From Saccharopolyspora hordei (lineage in GTDB: Bacteria; Actinomycetota; Actinomycetes; Mycobacteriales; Pseudonocardiaceae), in assembly GCF_013410345.1 (NCBI RefSeq), contig NZ_JACCFJ010000001.1, positions 2,331,001 to 2,395,000 of the forward strand: a DNA stretch of 64,000 nucleotides. The letters are read 5' to 3'. Position numbers and translations under genes: made by a program. Under the pieces are notes generated by a model that did not search any database, was not told the DNA's origin, and was given only the letters and a program-made list of their open reading frames with translations. Below, piece after piece: positions 14,264 through 21,500 of the stretch. Each line of letters begins with the position of its first letter. The stretch's first letter is position 1.

Positions 14264-16677
14264 GCTCGGTCTTTCCACGCAGTGTCTTTGCGAGTTCGTG
14301 CTGCGACAGTGGGTTGATCTGTCAGACGCCGCACCGAGTCGATCGGGCGCAACGGCGGTAGGTAGAAGCGGCGTACTCGTGATTCGTCATCGCTCTCCTG
14401 CCGGAACAGGGTTGCTTCAGCTTTCTCGAACCGTGGCCGCAGATTCCCCTGCGGCGGCATGTGATCGGTGTACACGGCGTGGACGAGCTCCGGTGCTTCT
14501 TCGGGCAACTTGAGTTCCGTGCGCCCCCACAGCACCGACCACGTGCGCAAGAGCAGCGCGGTCGGATACACGTTGTGCAGGCCCTGTGCGAACTTCGGCC
14601 CATCCCTTCCTGTGTGTGGCTGGATCAGACCGAGTTCCGGCATCGGACACGAGCGCTGCAGGGGATCGCGATCATGGCGGTGCACTCGCCCGAGGCGTTG
14701 GATCAGTTCGTTGACCGGCGCGAGATCGCTGACCAACAGGTCGAAGTCCACGTCCAAGCTGTGCTGGAGCACTTGCGTCCCGATCACGATGGCATGAGGT
14801 CGGCTCGTCGCGTCTGGGCCGAACTCACGGCGCAGCTTCTGCTCGATCGCCGTCCGTTTTCCTGCGAGAACTTGGCTTGTGAGGAAGACCAGCTCGGGTT
14901 GCTCCTCCCACGCTCGCACCTCTTCGGTCAACCGAGCCATGGTTTGCTCGGCATCGCGGACGAGGTTGCGCACGACCAGCGCACAGCCTCGTGTGCTGAC
15001 ACGGGCGCGAAGCCAGTCCACGAGATCCTCGTCGGCGAGGTGGTGCACGGCCACGGCAGGCCGTCTGGCGTTGGTGGCGGACAAGCCGATCGACTTGCTC
15101 CGTGCTTCTCCGGTAGCACCGACCCAGGTGACCACTTGCCCGCCTCGGACTGCCTGCAACGGTTCGACAGCTCCGGGCGCGAGTCGGTTCCGCCCAGCAC
15201 GCCAGTGCGCGATGAGTTGCTCGCGATCGCCCGCGGGCAACGTGGCCGACATCAATACGCAGGGCATGCCGAACCGGCCGCACCACCACATCAGGCGGCG
15301 GAGCAACGTGGTCATGTGCGCGTCGACGTCGTGCACCTCATCGAGGACGAGGACTTTGCCCGACAGTCCAGTCAACCGAACGAAGACATGCCGAGAGCGG
15401 ATCACCGCTTGCAGCGCTTGGTCGATCGTGCCCACGCCGACGGGGAACAGCAGTCCGCGTTTGCGAGTGAACCACTCGTGTCCGTCGTGAGCGCCATCGC
15501 CGTCCTCGTCGATGCAGGAAGGGGCGACAGTAGGACCGGCCTTGACCAAGTTCGGTGGTTGCTCGAGCCCGAGACCGGAAGCCACCTCGCTGAGCTCGTG
15601 ATGGACTTGGGCAGCGGTCGCTCGCGTCGGCAGAGCGAAGTACATCCCTGTCAAGCCGAGCCGGCCGACGAGGGTTGCCGCCGCCTGGAAACCTGCGCGA
15701 GTCTTGCCCTCGCCGGTAGGCGCCTCGATGACCAGCACACCAGGCTCGACCACGTCGGCGAGGACCTCCTCGACGGCTTGCTGCAGTGGCCGTTGAGGGC
15801 CGCCGAACAACGCCGAGTAGGACGTGTCGTGCGGCGGTATCCACCGCTTCCACTTGAGCTTCTCGACCACCGCCTCGGCCGCCCGCTTCCGAGCTGTGGC
15901 GAGGTAGGCGTCGAGACTGGCCAGCTCCGCACCAGCAAAGGGGAAGTTGTCGGTGTCGGAGGCGACCCAATCCGCAACCGAAGCAAGACCAGCGAGACCG
16001 ACCATGCCCGGTACATCCAGAGAAGCCGCACTCCACCTGGCATCTGCTGGATCTCCGAGGCCCCACAGTCGTGAGACCTCTCGCACCAGTGAGCGGCGCA
16101 GCTCATACCACGGTTCGCTCCCGTGGTGCTTCACCTTCGTGCTCGCTTCCTGCACAGCTCGGGCCGACAACAGGGAACCGTGGTGGCCACCGAGGCCGTA
16201 GGCGAGCGTGTCGCGCAGGCGGGTTCCAGCTCCCCACTCGTCCAGACACCTGCGCAGGTGCACGGCCGTCAGCGTGCCGTGTGGTGTCCGCACAGAGTGG
16301 TCGCGGGAGCCGCGATGGAGTGCGTTCACCAGCTCCTTGACTTCATCACCGAGGTACTCGACCGCCAAGTCATGACGCATCGCCTGGAAGATCGGGCTGC
16401 ACTTGCCGATGTCGTGCAGCCCGCACAACACCGCCACCCACGACCGCACGTCCCCGAGCGGGGCCAGGCCAGATTCCAGATCGCGTCGAACTCCAGGACC
16501 CAGCAGCACGTCGTAGAGCAGCTCGGCGACAGCCGCGGTATCGATCGCATGGCACACCAGGGGGTGTGGCACTTCCTCCTTGCCGGCTTTCCCCCACGCT
16601 CCCCACACCGGAGCGTTGACACCGACCCCGAACACCCGCTCACCCCAGATTTCACGCCACGGGGACTTGAAGATCAT
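14260..16677 (-). CDS. cas3: Cas3 HD nuclease-helicase (type I-E)
   Basis: An 805-residue effector that nicks, unwinds and degrades DNA marked by Cascade. The HD nuclease has PLVCHAIDTAAVAE (His43), the HD motif at GLHDIGK (about 88-89) and GLGGHHGSLL. The SF2 helicase has Walker A in APTGEGKTRAG, Walker B box VLDEVHDVDAHM, motif III LMSATLPAG and motif VI ELIQRLGRVHRH. All catalytic motifs look intact. It is the first gene of the minus-strand operon. The region upstream (16678-16807) must hold its promoter, back-to-back with the cas6e relic/cas1 on +. A second, truncated cas3 lies at 7659-7970. Confidence 0.95.
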   Translation of the reverse strand: MIFKSPWREIWGERVFGVGVNAPVWGAWGKAGKEEVPHPLVCHAIDTAAVAELLYDVLLGPGVRRDLESGLAPLGDVRSWVAVLCGLHDIGKCSPIFQAMRHDLAVEYLGDEVKELVNALHRGSRDHSVRTPHGTLTAVHLRRCLDEWGAGTRLRDTLAYGLGGHHGSLLSARAVQEASTKVKHHGSEPWYELRRSLVREVSRLWGLGDPADARWSAASLDVPGMVGLAGLASVADWVASDTDNFPFAGAELASLDAYLATARKRAAEAVVEKLKWKRWIPPHDTSYSALFGGPQRPLQQAVEEVLADVVEPGVLVIEAPTGEGKTRAGFQAAATLVGRLGLTGMYFALPTRATAAQVHHELSEVASGLGLEQPPNLVKAGPTVAPSCIDEDGDGAHDGHEWFTRKRGLLFPVGVGTIDQALQAVIRSRHVFVRLTGLSGKVLVLDEVHDVDAHMTTLLRRLMWWCGRFGMPCVLMSATLPAGDREQLIAHWRAGRNRLAPGAVEPLQAVRGGQVVTWVGATGEARSKSIGLSATNARRPAVAVHHLADEDLVDWLRARVSTRGCALVVRNLVRDAEQTMARLTEEVRAWEEQPELVFLTSQVLAGKRTAIEQKLRREFGPDATSRPHAIVIGTQVLQHSLDVDFDLLVSDLAPVNELIQRLGRVHRHDRDPLQRSCPMPELGLIQPHTGRDGPKFAQGLHNVYPTALLLRTWSVLWGRTELKLPEEAPELVHAVYTDHMPPQGNLRPRFEKAEATLFRQESDDESRVRRFYLPPLRPIDSVRRLTDQPTVAARTRKDTAWKDRA

Positions 16678-16807
16678 CTGCGGCGGACATCATGCAGGCT
16701 GCGTCTGACAGTTCGAGCGGGAATCTTGTGAATCTCGCAGAAACTCCCCCATATGGAGCAACTTCCGTGTCCGCTCTGGCGCGCGGTACCGTTCCGTTGT
16801 TCTTTGA

Positions 16808-16954
16808 CAACTCCACAACGACCTGACCAGCGAAGGCGCCGCCATCGTCACAGACCCCGATCGGTTGCGGGCCGCGATCATCGACGGGATCGGGAGGGCC
16901 CGCGCCTACGGGTGCGGGCTGCTCAGCATCGGCCCCGTGCCATCCGTGTCATGA
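16808..16954 (+). pseudogene. cas6e 3' relic upstream of cas1
   Basis: Reading in frame from 16808 to the TGA at 16952-16954 gives the C-terminal end of a Cas6e: EGAAIVTDPDRLRAAIIDG, then GRARAYGCGLLSIGP. The glycine-rich loop lines up with GPAKSYGCGLLSLAP of the intact cas6e, but the rest differs, so it comes from another lineage. An in-frame TGA at 16805 ends any upstream continuation, and no start codon or N-terminal domain exists. Its stop overlaps the cas1 ATG as ATGA, the normal cas6e-cas1 junction, showing that cas1 once sat at the end of a complete + strand I-E operon. Confidence 0.85.
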
Positions 16955-17931
16955 GCGTTCCGGATCCGCGGCGGCTGCTCACAGCGCCCACGGTGGCGAT
17001 GTTGCCACGCGCCGGCGATTCCTTGTCGTTCCTCTATCTCGAAGCGGTGCGCGTGGTCCAGGACGACACCGGCGTCTGCGCTCAAGTCGAGCAGGCAGAC
17101 GGCACCACCAGCCGCACCTACCTCCCGGTTGCAGCCATCTCCTGCCTGCTGCTCGGCCCAGGTACCTCGGCGACCCAGCCGGCGATGGCGACCTGTGCCC
17201 GTCACGGCACCACCGTGCTGTGGACCGGGGCTGGCGGAGTGCGCTTGTACTCCGGTAGTCACCCACCGAACCTGACCACCGCCTGGCTCGAACGCCAAGC
17301 CCGGGCGTGGTGCGACGAGAACGTCCGCCTGCAGGTCGCCACCCGGATGTACGCAAAGCGCTTCGGCACCGACCTGCCCGAGGGGACGAGTCTGCAGCAG
17401 ATGCGCGGACTGGAAGGTCAGCGGATGAAGACCCTCTACCGCTCGTTGGCGGACAAGCACAAGCTGCGCGGGTTCCGGCGGAACTACGATCCCCACAACT
17501 GGGACGAGGGCAATCCGGTGAACCAAGCGCTGTCGGCAGCCAACACCGCACTGTACGGGGCGGTCCACAGCGCGATCCTCGCGCTGGGCTGCTCACCGGC
17601 ACTGGGGTTCATCCACAGCGGCAAACAGCACTCCTTCGTCTACGACGTCGCCGACCTCTACAAGGCCACGCACACCGTCCCGCTCGCGTTCGCCCTCCAC
17701 AAGCACCCGAACCCCGATCGCGAAGCTCGTCGACGTCTACGACGTGACTTCTACCTCTACAAGTTGATGCCCACCATCGTCCGGGACATCCAAGAACTCC
17801 TCGACCCCGAGAGCAGCACCAGCACAGACGAGCTCGATGACCCCGAGGAGATCGAACTCGTCCACCTCTGGGACCCCGAGCTCGGTCCTGTCGACGCAGG
17901 TGTCAACTACGCCCAACAGGGAGACGGCTAG
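16951..17931 (+). CDS. cas1: Cas1e integrase
   Basis: A 326-residue type I-E Cas1, the catalytic subunit of the Cas1-Cas2 spacer integrase. The N-terminal beta domain is followed by the alpha domain with catalytic Glu (GLEGQRMK, about E155) and His and Asp in GFIHSGKQHSFVYDVADLYK (about H222 and D232/D235). Length is normal and the frame is intact. The ATG overlaps the stop of the cas6e relic. The gene is followed after 5 nt by a broken cas2, so integration activity would need a Cas2 from elsewhere. Confidence 0.92.
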   Translation: MSVPDPRRLLTAPTVAMLPRAGDSLSFLYLEAVRVVQDDTGVCAQVEQADGTTSRTYLPVAAISCLLLGPGTSATQPAMATCARHGTTVLWTGAGGVRLYSGSHPPNLTTAWLERQARAWCDENVRLQVATRMYAKRFGTDLPEGTSLQQMRGLEGQRMKTLYRSLADKHKLRGFRRNYDPHNWDEGNPVNQALSAANTALYGAVHSAILALGCSPALGFIHSGKQHSFVYDVADLYKATHTVPLAFALHKHPNPDREARRRLRRDFYLYKLMPTIVRDIQELLDPESSTSTDELDDPEEIELVHLWDPELGPVDAGVNYAQQGDG

Positions 17932-17936
17932 CCACC

Positions 17937-18071
17937 ATGCCCAACCTCGTCGTCATCTCCACGACCGCTGTGCCCGACTACGTCCGCGGGTCGCTGAGCC
18001 GGTGGCTCACCGAACCTGCGCCCGGCCTCTACGTCGGCTCGATGTCCGCCCGAGTCCGCGACCAGCTCTGG
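17937..18071 (+). pseudogene. 3'-truncated cas2 (Cas2e)
   Basis: The ATG and first 45 codons are a perfect Cas2e N-terminus (NLVVISTTAVPDYVRGSLS, then APGLYVGSMSARVRDQLW). Similarity stops at about 18071, and the frame then continues without family resemblance straight into the antisense of the neighbouring rubber oxygenase gene. Cas2e proteins are normally about 90-115 residues, so half of the ferredoxin-like fold and the Cas1-binding C-terminus are lost. The break point between 18071 and 18122 marks the right edge of the CRISPR island. Confidence 0.85.
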
Positions 18072-18122
18072 CCAGCACGTACCCGAGGAACCGCCGGCGG
18101 CTCGTCCTGCTCGGCACGGTGG

Positions 18123-19355
18123 TCACTCCGGACGGTTGTGGGTCGGGATCTCGATCTTCGTCTCCTCACCCTTGGTGAGGTAGAAGAGGATGTACTGGCG
18201 CAGCGCCTCGTCGATCGTCCAGGCCACCTCGGGCACCATCGGCAACGGGACGAGGCCTTCGCGGAACTTCACCAGCAGCGGCCACGCCTCGCGGACCACC
18301 GGGTCCCACACCGGTTCGTGCTGGATGCCGTCCCAGTCGGCGGCCTGGTCGCCGACCAGGTAGCGCGCGAGCGCGTTGCACAGCGGCCGGCTGATGCTCG
18401 CGGGGCTGGTCTGTTCGGCGAGCTGGCCGAGCAGGATGTCGGTGAGCTTGACGCCTTCCCAGGTCGGACCCATGTTGCGGGCCAGGATGAGGTCCGACTG
18501 CGCGTAGGCCGCGTCCCAGGTGGCCGGGATGTACTCGTCGGCGATGCCGAGCATGTGCCCGGTGACCTGCCACAGGTGCAGGTAGGCCTCGGCGTCGTCG
18601 TCGCTGATCGGGACCTCCCACTCGCGCATCTTGCGCATCGCGAAGGTCGGCAGGGTGTGCCAGGTGACCAGCATGTCCTCCTGGCTGATCGGGATCTCCT
18701 CGTCGGTTCCCGCTTTCCAGTGCGGGGACTGCGGCAGCAGGTGGCGGACCGCCGCGTGCACCAGCCTGGTCTTGACGCACTCGACGATGCACTTGCCGTC
18801 GGGCCGGTAGGCGTTGAGCGAGCCGACGGCGAACCCGAAGAGGCTGGTCTTGGCGACCCGGTCCTCCATGTCCGCGCCGCCCGCCGAGTGGTACACCGCC
18901 CGTGCTTCCTTGGGGATGGCGGTGGCGAGGATGCCGCCGCCCGGGCCGTTGCACAGGTTGAGGTAGAGCCCGCGGCTCTTGTTGAACTCGGCCGCCCGCT
19001 CGAGCTTCTCGTGGTCGGCCCACGGCGGCAGCTGCCGGGCGTGCTCCATGAAGTCCCGCAGGTCGGCGGGGAGTCCGTCCGGCAGCGGCTGGTCGTTGCG
19101 CTCCCAGTTCCACAGCAGTTCGTTGACCTTCGGGATCACGCCCCGGTCGAACAGCGAGGACAGCAACGGGTCGCCCTCGGGGTCCCAGACGTAGGCCGGG
19201 TCGGTACCGGCTCCCCGGCCCGCGACCGAGTTCCGGGGCGACCAGTCCCAGCCGACCAGTGCCCGCGCCTGCGCCGGCGCGGTCGCGACCAAGGCGCCCA
19301 GCGCCGCGAGGCCGCCTGCTGAGATCAGCGCCTTGCGTCTGCTGAACTCCACCAT
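18123..19355 (-). CDS. lcp: latex-clearing protein (rubber oxygenase), copy 1
   Basis: A 410-residue secreted b-type haem dioxygenase of the Lcp/DUF2236 family, which cleaves cis-1,4-polyisoprene endolytically to oligo-isoprenoids with aldehyde and ketone ends. The N-terminus has a twin-arginine-type signal (FSRRKALISAG, then a hydrophobic stretch ending in AQARA), consistent with Tat export. The core holds VKTRLVHAAVRHLLPQSPHW (conserved Arg/Lys/Thr) and DMLVTWHTLPTFAMRKM with the proximal haem-ligand His. The start is well placed after GGAGGAG. It lies 75 nt after the second lcp and is probably co-transcribed with it. The role is inferred from the family. Confidence 0.88.
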   Translation of the reverse strand: MVEFSRRKALISAGGLAALGALVATAPAQARALVGWDWSPRNSVAGRGAGTDPAYVWDPEGDPLLSSLFDRGVIPKVNELLWNWERNDQPLPDGLPADLRDFMEHARQLPPWADHEKLERAAEFNKSRGLYLNLCNGPGGGILATAIPKEARAVYHSAGGADMEDRVAKTSLFGFAVGSLNAYRPDGKCIVECVKTRLVHAAVRHLLPQSPHWKAGTDEEIPISQEDMLVTWHTLPTFAMRKMREWEVPISDDDAEAYLHLWQVTGHMLGIADEYIPATWDAAYAQSDLILARNMGPTWEGVKLTDILLGQLAEQTSPASISRPLCNALARYLVGDQAADWDGIQHEPVWDPVVREAWPLLVKFREGLVPLPMVPEVAWTIDEALRQYILFYLTKGEETKIEIPTHNRPE

Positions 19356-19430
19356 GTTCGTGCTCCTCCTCCGGGTAGTCGACGTCGTCGGTGTGCGGCC
19401 TCGCGGATCGCTGGGCCTCGGTGTGTCGCG

Positions 19431-20654
19431 TTAGGACGGACGGTTGTGGGTGGGGATCTCGATGCTGATCGGGAAGTTGGCCTCGGACAGGTAGACCAGG
19501 ACCACCTGGCGGATGAACTCCTCGAAGAGGAAGTACGTCTCCTTCGAGCCGGGGAAGTTGAGGCCGAACTCGCGGGCGGCGATGAACGGCCGCCAGAACG
19601 TGTTGATCAGCGGGTCGAAGACAGGTTCCTTCGGGATCTCCAGCCAGTCGGCGATCTGGTCGCCGAGCGTGTACCGCGTGAAGGAGCCGAGCAGCGGCCG
19701 GGTGAGCACGGTGCCGTCGAGGTCCTTGCCCATGTCGAGCAGGATGTTGGCCAGGTCCTTGCCCTCCGGAGTCGGTTCCAGGATGGGCGTCAACACCTGG
19801 TCGGCCTGGGAGTTGGCCTCGTCCCAGGACTTCGGGATGTACTCGTCGCGCACGCCGAGCATGTGCGCGGTCACCTGCCACACGTGCAGGTAGGCCTCGG
19901 CGTCGTCGTCGCTGATCGGGATCTCCCACTCGCGCATCTTGCGCATCACGGTGGTGGCGAGGCTGTGCCAGGTCACCATGGTGTCGGCCTGGCTGATCGG
20001 GATCTCCTCGGGCGCGGCGTCGTTCCAGTGCGGCGACTGGGGCAGCAGGTGGCGCACCGCCGCGTGCACGATGCGGGTCTTGACGCTGGTGATGATCATC
20101 GACCCGTCGGGGACGTAGGCGTTCTGCGTGCCGATGTCGTAGCCCAGCTTGGCCGTCTTGGAGATGCGGTCCTTCATGTTGGCGCCGCCGTAGGAGTAGT
20201 AGACGGCCCGCGCCTCCTTGGGGATGACCGTGCTCACCATCCCGCTCGCCATGGCGTACAGCACGCCCAGGTAGAGGCCGCGCCGCTTGTAGAAGTCGAA
20301 GGCCTGCGCCAGCTTGTCGTGGTCGACCCACGAGGGCAGCTGGCGGAGTTCTTCGAGCAGGTCCCGCACGTCCGTCGGCAACCCGTCCGGCAGCGGCTGG
20401 TCGTTGCGGATCCAGGTCCGCAGCAGTTCGTTGACCTTGGGGACGTCACCGCGTTCCAGCAGTGAGGCGATCACCGGGTCCGCCACGGTGTCCCAGATCT
20501 CCGCGGGGGTGGGGCCGCCGGCGGCCGGGACCGCCCCTCGCTGCGACCAAGTCCACAGTGCACGCGCGTTGGCCGGGACTGCCGCTCCCAGCACGCCCAG
20601 CGCTCCCAGAGCGCCGCCCGCCATCAGTGCCTTGCGTCTGCTGAGCTCTTCCAT
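19431..20654 (-). CDS. lcp: latex-clearing protein (rubber oxygenase), copy 2
   Basis: A 407-residue paralogue of the downstream lcp with the same architecture. It has the twin-arginine signal LSRRKALMAGG followed by a hydrophobic region and cleavage near NARA. The haem pocket segments are VKTRIVHAAVRHLLPQ and TMVTWHSLATTVMRKM, and the C-terminal IEIPTHNRP is shared by both copies. The start is ATG 20654, 6 nt after a strong GAGGAGGAG. It is divergent from a TetR regulator, with an inverted repeat in between. Two different Lcp enzymes in tandem are known from a few rubber-degrading actinomycetes. Confidence 0.88.
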   Translation of the reverse strand: MEELSRRKALMAGGALGALGVLGAAVPANARALWTWSQRGAVPAAGGPTPAEIWDTVADPVIASLLERGDVPKVNELLRTWIRNDQPLPDGLPTDVRDLLEELRQLPSWVDHDKLAQAFDFYKRRGLYLGVLYAMASGMVSTVIPKEARAVYYSYGGANMKDRISKTAKLGYDIGTQNAYVPDGSMIITSVKTRIVHAAVRHLLPQSPHWNDAAPEEIPISQADTMVTWHSLATTVMRKMREWEIPISDDDAEAYLHVWQVTAHMLGVRDEYIPKSWDEANSQADQVLTPILEPTPEGKDLANILLDMGKDLDGTVLTRPLLGSFTRYTLGDQIADWLEIPKEPVFDPLINTFWRPFIAAREFGLNFPGSKETYFLFEEFIRQVVLVYLSEANFPISIEIPTHNRPS

Positions 20655-20697
20655 CGGCGGAACTCCTCCTCGAGTCGCGCCCCCCGGGCTGAAACCT

Positions 20698-20724
20698 TGA
20701 TACGCGAAGTGCTTCGCCGTATCA
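20698..20724. promoter_or_regulatory. inverted repeat between lcp and tetR (operator)
   Basis: TGATACG-CGAAG (20698-20709) faces CTTCG-C-CGTATCA (20712-20724), a near-perfect palindrome of 12 paired bases with one extra C. It lies 44 nt upstream of lcp copy 2 and 56 nt upstream of the TetR gene, the usual position of a TetR operator controlling both directions. Confidence 0.65.
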
Positions 20725-20779
20725 TGAGAGCACGATGTGAGGTGGAACACCAGACCCTCTCGAACGAAAGGCGGCTCAG

Positions 20780-21466
20780 TTGGAGCCCGTACTCTCCGGC
20801 CTGATCGCCCCGCGCTCGGACCAGTCGGCCTCGCTGTTGGAGCGCGCTTTCGCCGAGGCCGTGGAACGAGCCGAAGACACCGACGAAACGACCACGCGCG
20901 TGCTCGACGCGGCGTACGAGCAGTTCTGCCGCACGGGGATCCGCCGGTCGACGATGGAGGACGTCGCCCGTCGCGCCGGCGTCTCGCGCATCACCGTGTA
21001 CCGCCGGTTCGCCACCAAGGACGCGTTGGTCGAGCAGGTGATCCGGCGCGAGTTCCGCCGCTACTTCGACCAGTTCCTGCTCGACATCAAGGACGCCGGG
21101 ACCGTCGCCGACCGCGTGGAGCTGGGTTTCGTCAGCTCCCTGCGCGCGTTCCGGCGCAACCCGCTCATCGGTGGCCTGATGGCCGTGGAACCCGAGACCG
21201 TCGTGCCGTCCCTGGTCGGCGACGGCGGCGGCACCATGGCCACCGTCAGCCGGTTCGTCGCCGGACGGCTGCGCAGCGAGCAGCGCGCCGGCAACATCTC
21301 CGACGACCTCGACGTGGACGTGATCGCCGAGATGATGGTCCGCGTCTCGACCTCGTTCCTCGTCACACCCAGCCAGCTCATCGATCTCGACGACGACGAG
21401 CAGGTGCGCGCCATCGCCCACCGCTTCCTCGTCCCCATGCTCGACCCTCCCACCACGAAGGAATAG
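20780..21466 (+). CDS. TetR-family regulator of the lcp cluster (LcpR-like)
   Basis: A 228-residue TetR-type repressor. The helix-turn-helix is at about residues 55-85 (STMEDVARRAGVSRITVYRRF with the trailing KDALVEQV helix). The C-terminal ligand domain is variable. The listed TTG start at 20780 has AAAGGCGG upstream. It is divergent from the lcp pair and followed after 34 nt by an acyl-CoA synthetase. TetR-type LcpR regulators control lcp in Gordonia and Streptomyces, so it probably binds the 20698-20724 palindrome and responds to an isoprenoid or acyl-CoA product. Confidence 0.8.
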   Translation: MEPVLSGLIAPRSDQSASLLERAFAEAVERAEDTDETTTRVLDAAYEQFCRTGIRRSTMEDVARRAGVSRITVYRRFATKDALVEQVIRREFRRYFDQFLLDIKDAGTVADRVELGFVSSLRAFRRNPLIGGLMAVEPETVVPSLVGDGGGTMATVSRFVAGRLRSEQRAGNISDDLDVDVIAEMMVRVSTSFLVTPSQLIDLDDDEQVRAIAHRFLVPMLDPPTTKE

Positions 21467-21500
21467 ACAGCGCCGCTGTTCGCGACGAAGGGAACCGGCC

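Noticed and set aside
17937-19322. A 461-codon open frame starting as Cas2
   Set aside because: Only the first 45 codons are Cas2. The rest is antisense of lcp, so it is not a real fusion protein.
18166-20331. A 721-codon minus-strand frame spanning both lcp genes
   Set aside because: It is a frame-shifted shadow rich in Arg, Gly and Pro. The two Lcp proteins are read in other frames with full family similarity.
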